From the NCBI RefSeq assembly GCF_029029505.1, contig NZ_JAKJSD010000001.1, positions 434,001-498,000 of the forward strand: 64,000 bases of DNA. Direction: 5' to 3'. Positions within the stretch are counted from its first letter, which is position 1. Each line of letters starts with the position of its first letter. The notes beneath the pieces were generated by a model. The model was not told where the DNA came from and did not search any database. It worked only from the letters and a program-made list of their open reading frames with translations. The position numbers were made by a program, and so were the translations under genes. Positions 17,809-28,460 of this stretch are shown here, in pieces. This DNA is from Ancylomarina sp. DW003. Its GTDB lineage: Bacteria > Bacteroidota > Bacteroidia > Bacteroidales > Marinifilaceae.

Positions 17809-17835
17809 CGTAGCTAGTTTATTTTAGCTAGCTAC
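17809..17835 (+). terminator. Hairpin between DUF5020 and permease genes
   Basis: GTAGCTAG pairs with CTAGCTAC around a short A/T loop. There is no strong T-run after it, so it may attenuate transcription or protect mRNA rather than end it fully. Confidence 0.4.
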
Positions 17836-17856
17836 ATTTCAAAAATCTAAACGACC

Positions 17857-19152
17857 ATGTTAGATAAATATTTCAATATTACAGGTAGTGGATCTACTCT
17901 CAAAACTGAGATTGTAGCAGGTATTACCACTTTCATGACAATGGCTTATATCCTTGCCGTGAACCCAGATATTTTAAGTGCTACCGGAATGGACAAGGGT
18001 GCTGTATTTACAGCAACTGCTCTTTCTGCAATTGTAGCAACTTTATTTATGGCTCTTGTAGCTAAATTACCATTTGCATTGGCTCCGGGTATGGGTCTAA
18101 ATGCATTCTTTGCCTTTACAGTTGTATTAGGAATGGGATATAGCTGGCAGTTTGCTTTAACTGCAGTTTTCCTTGAAGGTATCATCTTCTTAATCTTAAC
18201 AGCTTTCAATATTCGCGAGCTAATTGTTAATTCAATTCCTCTGAATTTAAAGCATGCCGTATCTGCTGGTATTGGTATTTTTATTGCTTTTATCGGGCTA
18301 AAAAATGCAGGTGTTGTTGTTGACAACCCAGCAACTTTAGTTTCTTTAGGTAGCATGAAAGACCCTGCAGTAATAGTAGGCCTTGTTGGTATCGTAATCA
18401 CTGGTGTATTGTTGGCACGTAAGATGAAAGGTGCCCTGTTAATTGGTATTCTTGTTTCTACTGTACTTGCTGTTATTTTAGGTGTTGCTCACCTTCCTGA
18501 AGGTTACAAGTTTATTAGTGTTCCTCCTTCAATTGAGCCAGTATTCTTCAAGTTCGATTTCTCAAATATCTTTTCTTTAGATATGGCAGTTGTTCTTTTT
18601 ACATTCCTTTTTGTGGATATGTTCGATACTGTTGGAACGCTTGTAGGTGTGGCTTCTAAAGCTGATATGTTAGACGAAGAAGGTCGTGTACCACGTGTAA
18701 AGCATGCTCTTTTTGCTGATGCTATCGGAACATTCTTTGGTTCTATTTTTGGTACATCTACCGTAACAACATACGTAGAGAGTGCTGCTGGTGTTGCAGA
18801 AGGTGGTAAAACTGGTATGACAGCTTTATCAACTGCAGTTATGTTTGCAATCGCTTTATTATTCGCTCCTGTTTTCGTTATGATTCCAGGTGCTGCAACA
18901 GCTCCGGCTCTTGTAATCGTAGGTTTGTTTATGTTGTCCCCAATCTTCAAAATCGATTTGAACGATTATACAGAGGCAATTCCTGCATTTTTAACAATCA
19001 TCATGATGCCATTGACTTTCAGTATTGCAGAAGGTATCGTATTCGGTATGCTATCTTACGTTGTTCTTAAGTTACTAACAGGTCGCTACAAAGAAGTAAA
19101 ACCTATCATGTTTGTGATTGTGATACTTTTCTTAATCAAATTTTACATGTAA
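17857..19152 (+). CDS. NCS2 family guanine/hypoxanthine permease (AzgA-like)
   Basis: A 431-residue inner-membrane proton symporter for purine bases. It opens with YFNITGSGSTLKTEIVAGIT and TFMTMAYILAVNP, the standard AzgA/PbuG start. It contains the APGMGLNAFF substrate-pocket motif and FVDMFDTVGTLVG. About a dozen hydrophobic segments cover the whole chain. Length is normal. It lies directly behind the DUF5020 channel, so together they look like an outer- and inner-membrane route for purine uptake feeding the salvage enzyme Hpt encoded 15 kb away. Confidence 0.92.
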   Translation: MLDKYFNITGSGSTLKTEIVAGITTFMTMAYILAVNPDILSATGMDKGAVFTATALSAIVATLFMALVAKLPFALAPGMGLNAFFAFTVVLGMGYSWQFALTAVFLEGIIFLILTAFNIRELIVNSIPLNLKHAVSAGIGIFIAFIGLKNAGVVVDNPATLVSLGSMKDPAVIVGLVGIVITGVLLARKMKGALLIGILVSTVLAVILGVAHLPEGYKFISVPPSIEPVFFKFDFSNIFSLDMAVVLFTFLFVDMFDTVGTLVGVASKADMLDEEGRVPRVKHALFADAIGTFFGSIFGTSTVTTYVESAAGVAEGGKTGMTALSTAVMFAIALLFAPVFVMIPGAATAPALVIVGLFMLSPIFKIDLNDYTEAIPAFLTIIMMPLTFSIAEGIVFGMLSYVVLKLLTGRYKEVKPIMFVIVILFLIKFYM

Positions 19153-19246
19153 TAGAAACCGAGTTTTCTATATTAACCTAAATAGATCAATTGTACATTG
19201 AGTTCTGGCTCAAGTTCGATTTTATCTCGAAATCTGATCTAAACCC

Positions 19247-19282
19247 AAGCTCCACGACCCCAATCGTGGAGCTTATTTTTTA
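19247..19282. terminator. Terminator after purine permease
   Basis: AAGCTCCACG (19247-19256) pairs with CGTGGAGCTT (19265-19274), followed by ATTTTTTATTTT. It ends the permease gene and abuts the stop of the convergent hydrolase gene. Confidence 0.85.
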
Positions 19283-20071
19283 TTTTGATTTCAGTATTTC
19301 GAGAACAGCTTCAATACACTTATTCTTTTCCTCAACAAAACTCATATGCCCTGAGTTTTCAAAAATAAATGGTTTCATTCCATTTGATTTAGCCCACACC
19401 AAGCCTTTCTCAAATGGAATAAAGTTATCTTCTTTACCAATAAAACTGTATTTAGGTATCTGTAGAGTCTTAAGCATTTCATTTCTACCTGTCCGATTCA
19501 TCATTGCTTTTAGAGCTGCAACAACACCTTCATTCTGCGTTTTCGATGCTATTCGCACCAACTCTGTAATCTCATCGCTGAAGATATCCTGATTCCTTTT
19601 CGAAAAGGTATTAGGTATGGCTGTATTGCAAATCAACTCTTTCTTCCCTCTCATTATAAATTCAATTTCTTTTGAACGATTCAAACGTTTTTCGTCTGTA
19701 TCAGGGTAAGCAGTAGAATGCAATAAAGAAAGACTTGCTAGTTTTTTTGCAAACTTATCTGCAAAAGCCAATGCGACATAGCCTCCCATAGAATGTCCCA
19801 TTAAATGCACTTTATCTAATTCCAATTCTACAGTTAATTCATTAACAGCGTCAGCCATATTATCAACACTTATAGATTCACTTTTTATAGTTGATTTTCC
19901 ATGTCCCGGTAAATCGATGCAAATGACTCTTGCATGCTTTCCTAGTTCGCTAGCAAAATCATTAAAAGTTTCTATAGCTTCTAAGTAACCATGCAACAAA
20001 ATAAGCACCTCTCCTTTTCCCTGATCGGAATATCTTAAATTCGAAGTTTTAGTTTCTAAATAATGTATCAT
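19280..20071 (-). CDS. Alpha/beta hydrolase
   Basis: A 263-residue cytoplasmic alpha/beta-hydrolase of the esterase/MhpC-like type. The oxyanion segment LLHGY is near residues 25-29, the nucleophile elbow GHSMGG places Ser94, and His242 in SGHMSF is the likely catalytic base. The acid is probably the Asp/Glu in GKEDNFIPFE. No signal peptide is present. It is a single gene, convergent with the permease. The substrate cannot be told from sequence. Confidence 0.88.
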   Translation of the reverse strand: MIHYLETKTSNLRYSDQGKGEVLILLHGYLEAIETFNDFASELGKHARVICIDLPGHGKSTIKSESISVDNMADAVNELTVELELDKVHLMGHSMGGYVALAFADKFAKKLASLSLLHSTAYPDTDEKRLNRSKEIEFIMRGKKELICNTAIPNTFSKRNQDIFSDEITELVRIASKTQNEGVVAALKAMMNRTGRNEMLKTLQIPKYSFIGKEDNFIPFEKGLVWAKSNGMKPFIFENSGHMSFVEEKNKCIEAVLEILKSK

Positions 20072-20558
20072 ATTTCGATTTTTTTAAACCTATTTATCAC
20101 AGCAAATTTAGAATAAAATTCAATATCCGATTCTGAAACTGCAGCCCCTAAACAATCTGACACTTAATAAAAAACGATATTTCCCCCACAAATACACATG
20201 AATTCTAATCAACAGTAAAAATTCTTGACTTTAAAATGCTAACATGGTATAATTCAATAGAATTCTAAATTAGGTCTAACAGTTAATTACTTGTTCTATA
20301 ACATATAAAAAAGTAATATCTTGCTGATGTTTGTAAATACACATTAAAGAATAAATTCTGTAATCGATTTAAGCTTAACCCTATAGGATTATCTAAAAGG
20401 ATAAGCGACTAGCTTATTGATAAATAAGTTAACGTTAGAATTAATCTAAATAAATTGCATGTGTTGAGGAATATTGTTTCCTCAGACATGAGCATCTACA
20501 TTTGCATCTGAATTAGTTAAACCTTAGAATAAAAACAATCTAATTAATTTTTAGTCCT
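20072..20558. other. Long intergenic region upstream of the sdh operon
   Basis: About 490 bp, very AT-rich, between divergent genes. It holds the sdh promoter near its right end and a short hairpin CTTATT/AATAAG near 20414-20429. No gene or RNA family was recognised in the rest. Confidence 0.5.
20474..20504 (+). promoter_or_regulatory. Promoter of the sdhCAB operon
   Basis: TTG at 20474-20476, 20 bp, then TACATTTG at 20497-20504, an exact Bacteroidota TAnnTTTG box. The transcript would start near 20511, giving a leader of about 48 nt before the sdhC ATG. Confidence 0.8.
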
Positions 20559-21215
20559 ATGAGCAGTTTTTTAAGTTCATCAATTGGGAAAAAGCTGATA
20601 ATGAGTTTATCAGGCCTTTTTCTTATTGTTTTTGTGTTGGTTCATCTTGTATTAAACTCATTTTTGTTGTTTGATAGTACTGGTGAATTATTCAACGCAG
20701 GAGCTCACTTTATGTCGTTGCCAGTTATCCGTTTTGGATTACAGCCGGTATTGTTTGGTGGTTTCATTATCCACATCATTTACGCTATTACACTAACACT
20801 TCAGAACATGAAGGCTCGTCCTCAGAAGTATGCAGTACAGAACTTAGGTAACAGCAGTACTTGGTCGTCTCGTAACATGTTTGTGTTAGGTGGACTTGTT
20901 TTGGTTTTCATCGCTATGCACTTGATGCATTTCTTTGTACCAATCCAAATCCAAGGAAATGTACATGATGATGCTCAATTGGTTAAAGCACTTTTCACCG
21001 ATGAATCTATGGGATTAGTTTACACTGGTCTTTATGTGTTAGGCGGTATTCTTTTAGGATTACACCTTGCTCACGGATTTTGGTCAGCTTTCCAATCAAT
21101 TGGATTCAGCAATAAGATCTGGAGAAAACGTTTAGAGAAGGTATCTTACTTCTATGCATTTTTCATTGCTGCAGGATTTGTAATCATTCCTTTGTACTTA
21201 CACTTTTTTGCTTAA
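20559..21215 (+). CDS. sdhC: Succinate dehydrogenase/fumarate reductase cytochrome b subunit
   Basis: A 218-residue inner-membrane anchor that carries heme b and passes electrons between the quinone pool and SdhAB. It has five hydrophobic segments. Histidines in FVLVHLVLNS, IHIIYAIT, AMHLMHFF and LHLAHGFW are the expected heme ligands, fitting the single-polypeptide di-heme b-type anchor. It is the first gene of sdhCAB, 19 bp before sdhA. The operon is rich in CGT and GGT codons, as in highly expressed genes. Confidence 0.93.
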   Translation: MSSFLSSSIGKKLIMSLSGLFLIVFVLVHLVLNSFLLFDSTGELFNAGAHFMSLPVIRFGLQPVLFGGFIIHIIYAITLTLQNMKARPQKYAVQNLGNSSTWSSRNMFVLGGLVLVFIAMHLMHFFVPIQIQGNVHDDAQLVKALFTDESMGLVYTGLYVLGGILLGLHLAHGFWSAFQSIGFSNKIWRKRLEKVSYFYAFFIAAGFVIIPLYLHFFA

Positions 21216-21234
21216 TTGCTAAAACTTAACGGTT

Positions 21235-23175
21235 ATGACAGTATTAAATTCAAAAATTCCAGCCGGGCCATTAGCTGAAAAGTGGTCAAAACACAAAGCT
21301 GCTATTAAAGTAGTTAGCCCTGCTAATAAAAGAAAATTAGATATTATCGTTGTAGGAACTGGTTTAGCTGGTGGATCTGCTGCTGCTTCTTTGGCAGAGA
21401 TGGGATATAACGTAAAAGCATTTTGCTACCAGGATTCAGGTCGTAGAGCTCACTCTATTGCTGCACAGGGTGGTATTAACGCTGCAAAAAACTATCAAAA
21501 CGATAATGACTCAATCTATCGTTTATTTTATGATACAATTAAAGGTGGTGACTATCGTGCTCGCGAAGGTAACGTTTACCGTTTAGCTGAAGTTAGTGGC
21601 GAAATCATCGACCAATGTGTTGCTCAAGGTGTACCTTTTGCACGTGAGTATGGTGGAACTTTATCTAACCGTTCATTTGGTGGTGTATTGGTAAGTCGTA
21701 CTTTCTATGCTCGTGGTCAAACTGGTCAGCAGCTATTGTTAGGTTGCTACGCTTCTATGAACCGTATGATCGGACAAGGTCAGATCGAAATGCATGAGCG
21801 TAACGAGATGTTAGATATCGTTACTATCGATGGAAAAGCTCGTGGTATTATCACACGTAACCTGGTTACAGGTGAAATCGAGCGTCACGGTGCTCACGCT
21901 GTTGTTATCGCTTCAGGTGGATACGGTAACGTATTCTTCCTATCGACTAATGCAATGGGATGTAATGGTGGTGCTGCATGGCAAGCTTACAAGAATGGTG
22001 CTTATTTTGGAAACCCTTGTTTCGTACAAATTCACCCAACTTGTATTCCTGTTCACGGTGAGCAACAGTCTAAATTAACTTTGATGTCTGAATCACTTCG
22101 TAATGACGGGCGTGTTTGGACTCCAAAGAAAAAAGAAGATGCTGTTAAATTGCAGAAAGGACAAATGAGTCCTAATGATATCTCTGACGAGGATCGTGAC
22201 TTCTACCTGGAAAGAAGATACCCATCATACGGTAACTTGGTTCCTCGTGATGTTGCTTCGCGTGCTGCTAAGGAGCGTTGTGATGAAGGTTTCGGTGTTA
22301 ACGAAACTGGAAAAGCAGTATATCTTGACTTTAAATATTCAATTGAGCGTTTAGGACGCGATGTTATCGAAGCTCGTTATGGAAACTTATTCCAGATGTA
22401 TGAGAAGATTACTGATGCGAATCCTTATAATGAGCCAATGCAAATTTATCCTGCGATTCACTATTCAATGGGTGGTGTATGGGTTGATTATAACTTGATG
22501 ACTAATATCCCAGGTCTTTACGCTATTGGTGAGGCTAACTTCTCTGATCATGGTGGTAACCGTCTTGGTGCTTCTGCTTTGATGCAAGGTTTAGCTGATG
22601 GATACTTTATCCTTCCTTACACTATTGGTGATTACTTGGCTGATGAGATTCAGACGCCTCGTGTTGACATGAATCATCCTGAGTTTGTAAAGAAAGAGAA
22701 AGCTGCTACAACTCGTATGGAACGTTTGTTCAACATTAAGGGTACTAAGTCAGTAGATTCTTTCCACAGACGTTTAGGTAACATTATGTGGGACTACGTA
22801 GGAATGGCTCGTAACGAGAAAGGTCTTAAATATGCTATCGAAGAGATTGCTAAGATCCGTGAGGATTTCTACAAAGATCTTCGTATTCCAGGTGAGTTCA
22901 ATTCAATGAACATCGAGCTTGAAAAAGCTGGTCGCGTTGAAGACTTCCTTGAATTAGGTGATTTGATGGCACGTGATGCACTGAACCGTAACGAATCTTG
23001 TGGTGGTCACTACCGTGAGGAATCGACTACTGAAGAAGGTGAAGCTAAGCGTGATGACGAAAACTTTACTTATGTATCAGCTTGGGAATACAAAGGTGAA
23101 AGTGAAGCACCTATTTTACACAAAGAAGATTTAGTATTCGAAACTGTTGAATTAACACAACGTTCATACAAGTAA
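21235..23175 (+). CDS. sdhA: Succinate dehydrogenase/fumarate reductase flavoprotein subunit
   Basis: A 646-residue catalytic subunit that interconverts succinate and fumarate with covalently bound FAD. The dinucleotide motif [12 protein letters not shown] is at residues 39-50. His73 in [11 protein letters not shown] is the expected FAD-linking residue. The active-site region [12 protein letters not shown] and the C-terminal [12 protein letters not shown] follow. Length is normal for the Bacteroidota/epsilon-type enzyme. Located 3 bp before sdhB, it uses strongly CGT-biased arginine codons, unlike the AGA-rich surface-protein genes nearby. In anaerobic relatives this complex works as fumarate reductase; direction cannot be set from sequence. 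Confidence 0.96.
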   Translation: MTVLNSKIPAGPLAEKWSKHKAAIKVVSPANKRKLDIIVVGTGLAGGSAAASLAEMGYNVKAFCYQDSGRRAHSIAAQGGINAAKNYQNDNDSIYRLFYDTIKGGDYRAREGNVYRLAEVSGEIIDQCVAQGVPFAREYGGTLSNRSFGGVLVSRTFYARGQTGQQLLLGCYASMNRMIGQGQIEMHERNEMLDIVTIDGKARGIITRNLVTGEIERHGAHAVVIASGGYGNVFFLSTNAMGCNGGAAWQAYKNGAYFGNPCFVQIHPTCIPVHGEQQSKLTLMSESLRNDGRVWTPKKKEDAVKLQKGQMSPNDISDEDRDFYLERRYPSYGNLVPRDVASRAAKERCDEGFGVNETGKAVYLDFKYSIERLGRDVIEARYGNLFQMYEKITDANPYNEPMQIYPAIHYSMGGVWVDYNLMTNIPGLYAIGEANFSDHGGNRLGASALMQGLADGYFILPYTIGDYLADEIQTPRVDMNHPEFVKKEKAATTRMERLFNIKGTKSVDSFHRRLGNIMWDYVGMARNEKGLKYAIEEIAKIREDFYKDLRIPGEFNSMNIELEKAGRVEDFLELGDLMARDALNRNESCGGHYREESTTEEGEAKRDDENFTYVSAWEYKGESEAPILHKEDLVFETVELTQRSYK

Positions 23176-23178
23176 GCC

Positions 23179-23940
23179 ATGGCAGATAAAATTTTAAAAG
23201 AACTAACGATAAGAGTTTGGCGCCAAAAGGACGCTAAATCTAAAGGGAAATTAGAGTCCTATAAAATCAACAACATTTCTGGTGGAACTTCATTCCTTGA
23301 AATGCTTGACATCTTAAATGAAGAGCTAATCAATAAAGGAACAGAGCCTATCGCTTTCGATCACGATTGTCGTGAAGGTATCTGTGGTATGTGTAGCTTA
23401 TTCATCAACGGACGTGCTCATGGACCAGATGACGATATTACAACTTGTCAACTGCATATGCGTAAGTTTAAAGAAGGTGAGACTATCACTATTGAGCCTT
23501 GGAGAGCTGGTGCATTTCCAGTACTTAAAGATTTAATCGTTGATCGTACTGCTTTCGAAAAAGTACTTCAGTCTGGTGGTTACATTTCTGTAAACACGGG
23601 TGGTGTACCTGATGGAAATGCAATTCCAATTTCTTACGATGATGCTGAAGAAGCTATGGATGCTGCGGCTTGTATTGGTTGTGGTGCTTGTGTAGCTACT
23701 TGTAAAAACTCATCGGCTATGTTGTTTGTTTCTGCTAAGGTATCTCACCTTGCAAAACTTCCACAAGGTCGTGTTGAGGCTACTCGTCGTGCTAAGAACA
23801 TGGTGGCTAAAATGGATGAGCTAGGTTTCGGTAACTGTACCAATACAGGTGCTTGTGAAGTAGAATGTCCTAAGGGAATTTCTATTGCAAACATTGCTCG
23901 TTTGAACCGCGAATTCTTAAGTGCTACTATTAAGGAGTAA
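23179..23940 (+). CDS. sdhB: Succinate dehydrogenase/fumarate reductase iron-sulfur subunit
   Basis: A 253-residue electron-transfer subunit linking the FAD of SdhA to the heme of SdhC. The [2Fe-2S] site is Cys64, Cys69, Cys72 and Cys90. The [11 protein letters not shown] block at 165-175 and Cys220, Cys226 and Cys230 in the [12 protein letters not shown] region supply the two further clusters. The gene's last 11 bases overlap the end of the convergent rlpA-like gene. Confidence 0.95.
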   Translation: MADKILKELTIRVWRQKDAKSKGKLESYKINNISGGTSFLEMLDILNEELINKGTEPIAFDHDCREGICGMCSLFINGRAHGPDDDITTCQLHMRKFKEGETITIEPWRAGAFPVLKDLIVDRTAFEKVLQSGGYISVNTGGVPDGNAIPISYDDAEEAMDAAACIGCGACVATCKNSSAMLFVSAKVSHLAKLPQGRVEATRRAKNMVAKMDELGFGNCTNTGACEVECPKGISIANIARLNREFLSATIKE

Positions 23941-24394
23941 TTAGATTAAAATCTAAATATGAAGAGCGTTGCCTTAGGGGAGCGCTCTTTTTTAGTCTAA
24001 GAAAATCAAGTGGAAAAATTATTAAATCTCTTTTTTCAACAATACGTATCTCAACATCAAAGATTCCTTGATTAAGATTGCCAATAGCTTTAGCTCCTGC
24101 TTTTGACAAATCTATAATTCTCCCCTTTATATAAGGACCTCTGTCATTTATTCTAAGATAGACTGATTTGTTATTATCCAAGTTCTTTACTTCTACCCAA
24201 GTGTCAAAAGGCAAACTTCTGTGAGCAGCTGTATATTCTTCTTGAGAAAAGAATTCTCCATTAGCCGTTAATCGCCCATCAAACCAATCTGAATAAAACG
24301 AAGCCTTCCCTTTTATGATAGGGCTTCCAGATTTCTGAGCAAATAGAGACGAAGCCCAAAGAATAAAAAAAATGGTAAATAGCGATAACTTCAT
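23930..24394 (-). CDS. RlpA-like septal ring lytic transglycosylase/DPBB protein
   Basis: A 154-residue exported protein with a signal peptide ending near SLFAQ. The RlpA double-psi beta-barrel follows: [20 protein letters not shown], split here, [15 protein letters not shown], then [17 protein letters not shown]. RlpA proteins cleave or bind naked glycan strands of peptidoglycan. The family core ends near residue 125 (EIRIVE). The last 25-30 residues are an extension encoded across the sdh terminator and the sdhB stop codon. No SPOR domain is present. Confidence 0.88.
   Translation of the reverse strand: MKLSLFTIFFILWASSLFAQKSGSPIIKGKASFYSDWFDGRLTANGEFFSQEEYTAAHRSLPFDTWVEVKNLDNNKSVYLRINDRGPYIKGRIIDLSKAGAKAIGNLNQGIFDVEIRIVEKRDLIIFPLDFLRLKKSAPLRQRSSYLDFNLITP
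23963..23993 (+). terminator. Terminator of the sdhCAB operon
   Basis: AGAGCG (23963-23968) pairs with CGCTCT (23983-23988), followed by a T-run. It lies within the coding 3' end of the opposite-strand rlpA-like gene. Confidence 0.75.
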
Positions 24395-24483
24395 GTTTTA
24401 AATATAGTTATTCATTTTAAAATCCAGAATAAACATATATCCTTAGATCTTTTCAAACCTCCACTTGGTTTTAGTCATAAAAA

Positions 24484-24505
24484 AATCCGGCCCATGAGCC
24501 GGATT
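24484..24505. terminator. Hairpin terminator after the unknown lipoprotein gene
   Basis: AATCCGGC (24484-24491) and GCCGGATT (24498-24505) form a perfect stem with a 6-base loop, with A- and T-runs on the two sides. On the minus strand it ends the lipoprotein gene. Confidence 0.85.
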
Positions 24506-24526
24506 TTAATATTGTAAATTATTAAT

Positions 24527-25624
24527 CTAGACAGATCCACTCTCAATATTGGTAAAGTAAACTTCTTGAGCAATCTTATCCACAATATGCTTTACAAATT
24601 TCATATCGTACATCGAACTAAAAATCTTATCCATTAACTCAAGCGTATCATCAGTTATAAATTCAGACAACTCAATACTATCTCCATCTGCAAAAGTGAT
24701 TTTTATATCGCGTCCTTTTCTACAGAAAGCAACACCTTCACCATTATTTTTATGCTTTACAATCTCAATAGTAGCACCTTCTTGCAATTCATTGCCACGA
24801 TAAACCATATAAGTTTCAGATTCCGAACTCAAAACAATTTTAATATTTCCTATTGTAACAGAATATTCTAATTCTCCTTCTTCAGATTCTTCAGAAGCAC
24901 TAAATTCAACCTCCTCCTGAAAAAGAATATCATCATCTTTCTTAAGATTAAATTCATACGAAATCGCTTCTCCTATCATAAACTCAACACCAACAGAATA
25001 TCCATCTGCAAAAGTAAATTTCGATTCATAATCCAATGGAATTTCTCCGGCTAAGGTCCAGTCAACATAAAGTTCACCAACCTCTTCTTCTTCTACTTCA
25101 ATTTCAGAATTTAATGTGTAATCAAAACTTAAGCCGCCCGAGTAAGAATAATTATATTCGGTTGTTGTAATCACAAAGTCGTTAACGTACTCTGTCTCCT
25201 CATCTTCATAAAGTTTCCATGGGCGCATTGCCTTTTCCTTTGGCAAACGTAAAACGAAATTATCCGAATCATCAACCTTATTGAAATACCTTTTATATGC
25301 ATATTTCAAAGTCGATTGCTCACCAGTCATACCTTTTGTATAGTCATAAATGCCATTAATATGATCAAGCTTAATACTCATCTCGAATTTATTATCACCA
25401 CCTTCTCCATTTTTAACAGTGGCTCCATCTTCAACAGTGATAATCTCAAAACCTTTTGATTTAGAAATATCTACAACTGCATCAGTAAGTGTATTAGCTT
25501 TTACTTCCATCAGTTGTACCAGAGTAAGATCATCTTCTAAATTATTGTCTGAGCTTTCTGAACAACTCGACAATATTGCTGTGAATAAAAACAGCGTTAA
25601 TAAACTAAAAATGCATTTTTTCAT
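24527..25624 (-). CDS. Lipoprotein of unknown function
   Basis: I do not recognise this family. The start at 25624 (MKKCIFSLLTLFLFTAILSSC) is preferred to the longer in-frame ATG at 25678, since it begins the signal peptide; 25630 (MNMKK) is equally possible. A lipobox LSSC predicts lipidation. The mature part is acidic (EVEEEEVG, EESEEGELE) and predicted to be mostly beta-strand. It has two similar segments, TFADGYSVGVEF and TFADGDSIELSEF, suggesting an internal duplication. A single gene with its own terminator, it follows a 474-bp spacer shared with maeB. Confidence 0.7.
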   Translation of the reverse strand: MKKCIFSLLTLFLFTAILSSCSESSDNNLEDDLTLVQLMEVKANTLTDAVVDISKSKGFEIITVEDGATVKNGEGGDNKFEMSIKLDHINGIYDYTKGMTGEQSTLKYAYKRYFNKVDDSDNFVLRLPKEKAMRPWKLYEDEETEYVNDFVITTTEYNYSYSGGLSFDYTLNSEIEVEEEEVGELYVDWTLAGEIPLDYESKFTFADGYSVGVEFMIGEAISYEFNLKKDDDILFQEEVEFSASEESEEGELEYSVTIGNIKIVLSSESETYMVYRGNELQEGATIEIVKHKNNGEGVAFCRKGRDIKITFADGDSIELSEFITDDTLELMDKIFSSMYDMKFVKHIVDKIAQEVYFTNIESGSV

Positions 25625-25678
25625 ATTCATAGAATTAAGTTGCAAATCATCTAAACAGGTAATTTTAACAAAACCCAT

Positions 25679-26152
25679 AGATCAATGGTTCATAGTATTA
25701 TATTTTCTTTCACGTAATTAGTGACTCAATGTGTGAACAAAGAGTATACCATTATTTAATAAATGCTCTCCATATTCAATATTCATTCACTTAAAGTGAT
25801 AATAATCAACATTTAAAAGCATAAGTTACAAAAAAGACTTATAAATGAAGAATAAAATAACAGATCAAGAAGTGTAGAAGTCAGCAAACCTTATGTAGAA
25901 ATACTCCACAGTATTATAAACGTAAAATTTGAGAAAGAATTGCCCGCATTTTTTTGAGTGGTTATTTAAATTCCTTCTAAAAGAATTAATTCTGAATTTA
26001 ATCAGAGAAAATTTATTGCCAGAAAGCTAGTGAAGTTGGAACATTGCACCTTGCCCTGCAAAGGTATTTTGCCTTTTAGTTCTCTTATTAGATCGAAACC
26101 CAATCGATATTTCTAATTAGCAAGTCACCAAATCAATTCAAATGAATTAGTC
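25679..26152. other. Intergenic region upstream of maeB
   Basis: A 474-bp AT-rich spacer between divergent genes. A weak promoter candidate for maeB is TTG at 26044-26046, 18 bp, then TATTTTG at 26065-26071, one base short of consensus. CCTTGC/GCAAAGG nearby can form a small hairpin. Nothing else was recognised. Confidence 0.4.
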
Positions 26153-28411
26153 ATGGCTAAATTTACCAAAGCAGATGCACTTCGTTACCACGAAGGCAAT
26201 CGACCAGGAAAAATTGAGGTTGTTCCAACCAAACCCCATTCAACACAATTAGATTTATCGCTAGCTTATTCGCCTGGGGTTGCGGAACCTTGTTTAAAGA
26301 TCAAGGATAACCCCAGAGATGTTTACAAATATACATCGAAAGGCAACCTTGTTGCTGTAATCTCTAATGGAACAGCTGTACTGGGCTTAGGAGATATCGG
26401 AGCGGAAGCTGGTAAACCTGTTATGGAAGGGAAAGGTCTTCTATTTAAAATATTTGCTGATATTGATGTATTTGATATCGAAGTGGATTCAAAGGATGTA
26501 GATGAATTTGTGAAAATTGTAAAAGGAATAGCACCCACTTTTGGGGGAATTAACCTGGAAGACATAAAAGCTCCTGAGTGTTTCGAAATTGAAGATCGAC
26601 TTAAAAATGAGTTGGATATTCCTATTATGCACGATGATCAGCATGGAACAGCTATTATCTCGTCAGCAGGTATGTTAAATGCCATTGAAATTCAACAAAA
26701 GAAAATTGAAAAAATAAAGCTTGTTGTAAATGGAGCTGGTGCTTCCGCGGTTGCTTGTACCCGTTTATATATATCACTTGGTGTGAAAAAAGAAAATATC
26801 ATCATGGTGGATAGTAAGGGGGTGATTCACGAGTCGAGAACAGATTTGAGTCATATTAAACGTGAGTTTGCAACCAAGCACGATGTTTTTACTTTAAAAG
26901 AAGCGCTTGTAGGTGCCGATATGTTTCTTGGCCTTTCAGTAGCTAATGTTCTTAGTCCTGATATGATTAAATCGATGGCTAATCGACCAATTGTATTTGC
27001 ACTTGCTAATCCAAACCCTGAAATTGCCTACGAACTGGCCATGAAAGTAAGAGATGATCTTGTAATGGCTACAGGCCGATCTGATCACCCTAATCAAGTC
27101 AATAATGTTCTAGGGTTTCCATTTATTTTCAGAGGAGCATTGGATGTAAAAGCGACAGGCATTAATGAAGAAATGAAAATAGCGGCTGTAAAAGCATTAG
27201 CTGATTTAGCCAAGGAAGATGTTCCGGATATGGTTAACACGGCCTATAAGGAGCTTAATTTGAACTACGGTACCGATTACATCATTCCTAAACCTCTTGA
27301 TCCTCGTTTGCTGACTGTAGTGGCTCCTGCTGTAGCAAAAGCAGCTATGGAATCGGGCATTGCTCACGCACCAATTACCGATTGGGAAGCTTATGAAATG
27401 GAGTTGGAACAGCGCATGGGAAGAGACAATAAACTCTTAAGGCATTTAACCTCAAAAGCAAAGCGTAACCCTAAGCGTATCGTATTTGCTGAAGGAGAAA
27501 ACTTCAAAGTACTTAAAGCGGCTCAAACCGTTTTAAACGAAGGAATTGCTCAACCTATTTTATTGGGAAATAAAAAAGAAATCAAACAAATAATTCTCGA
27601 CAACGAACTTGATATTGAAGATATCCCAATTATTGATTGGAGATCGGATGAAGAACAAAAACGTCGTGAGAATTTTGCGAACATCTTATTTAAGAAACGA
27701 AATAGAAAAGGTTTAACTTGTGCCGAGGCAATGGAACACATGACCAATCGAAATTATTTTGGAGCCATGATGGTGGAAACTGGAGAAGCCGATGCCTTAA
27801 TAAGTGGATCGACTTCGAAATATGCCGATACCATAAAACCAGCTATTCACACTGTTGGAGTGCGACCTGAAATTAATCACATTGCAGGTATGTATCTATT
27901 AATGACTAAGCAAGGTCCGATTTTCTTCTCTGATACAACGGTAAATCCTCGTCCTGATGCTCAAACTTTAGTAGACACAACTTTATTAACTGCCGAAGCC
28001 GTTAGAAAATTCAATATTGAACCCGTCATCGCACTGGTGTCTTATTCCAATTTTGGCTCTATTAGATCAGGTAGTCCGACACGCGTTCAAGAAGCAACAG
28101 CGGCACTGCATCGAGATCATCCTGACCTAATTGTTGATGGCGATATTCAAATGAACTTTGCCTTAAATTGTGAACTTCGTAATCAAATGTTTCCATTTTC
28201 AAAATTGGGTAAGCGAAGAGTGAATACGGTTATCTTCCCAAATTTAAGCAGTGGAAATATTGCCTATAAAATGATGCAAGAATTGGCTCAGGTAGAAGCC
28301 ATTGGGCCTATCCTATTGGGTATGAATAAATCAATTCACGTCATCGCATTAGAAAGTTCTGTTCGTGAAATTGTGAATATGGTTACAATAGCTGTAGTGG
28401 ATGCTCAATAA
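26153..28411 (+). CDS. maeB: NADP-dependent malic enzyme with phosphotransacetylase-like domain
   Basis: A 752-residue cytoplasmic enzyme for oxidative decarboxylation of malate to pyruvate. The N-terminal malic enzyme domain (to about residue 430) shows [33 protein letters not shown] in two parts, [10 protein letters not shown] and the nucleotide motif [14 protein letters not shown]. The C-terminal half resembles phosphate acetyltransferase ([36 protein letters not shown]), the regulatory domain of MaeB-type enzymes. Length matches the family. It links the dicarboxylate pool used by the nearby SdhCAB complex to pyruvate and NADPH. Confidence 0.95.
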   Translation: MAKFTKADALRYHEGNRPGKIEVVPTKPHSTQLDLSLAYSPGVAEPCLKIKDNPRDVYKYTSKGNLVAVISNGTAVLGLGDIGAEAGKPVMEGKGLLFKIFADIDVFDIEVDSKDVDEFVKIVKGIAPTFGGINLEDIKAPECFEIEDRLKNELDIPIMHDDQHGTAIISSAGMLNAIEIQQKKIEKIKLVVNGAGASAVACTRLYISLGVKKENIIMVDSKGVIHESRTDLSHIKREFATKHDVFTLKEALVGADMFLGLSVANVLSPDMIKSMANRPIVFALANPNPEIAYELAMKVRDDLVMATGRSDHPNQVNNVLGFPFIFRGALDVKATGINEEMKIAAVKALADLAKEDVPDMVNTAYKELNLNYGTDYIIPKPLDPRLLTVVAPAVAKAAMESGIAHAPITDWEAYEMELEQRMGRDNKLLRHLTSKAKRNPKRIVFAEGENFKVLKAAQTVLNEGIAQPILLGNKKEIKQIILDNELDIEDIPIIDWRSDEEQKRRENFANILFKKRNRKGLTCAEAMEHMTNRNYFGAMMVETGEADALISGSTSKYADTIKPAIHTVGVRPEINHIAGMYLLMTKQGPIFFSDTTVNPRPDAQTLVDTTLLTAEAVRKFNIEPVIALVSYSNFGSIRSGSPTRVQEATAALHRDHPDLIVDGDIQMNFALNCELRNQMFPFSKLGKRRVNTVIFPNLSSGNIAYKMMQELAQVEAIGPILLGMNKSIHVIALESSVREIVNMVTIAVVDAQ

Positions 28412-28422
28412 ACTGTACAATG

Positions 28423-28460
28423 TAGCCTTAGTTAATTCAATACAACTAAGGCTATATTTT
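28423..28460. terminator. Bidirectional terminator between maeB and the giant LTD gene
   Basis: TAGCCTTAGTT (28423-28433) pairs exactly with AACTAAGGCTA (28444-28454), then TATTTTTA. It serves maeB and abuts the stop of the convergent giant gene. Confidence 0.9.

Noticed and set aside
17946-18950. Two minus-strand frames of about 150 codons opposite the purine permease
   Set aside because: Shadow frames of a strongly coding, codon-biased gene; rich in Thr/Ala/Pro/Ile with no motifs.
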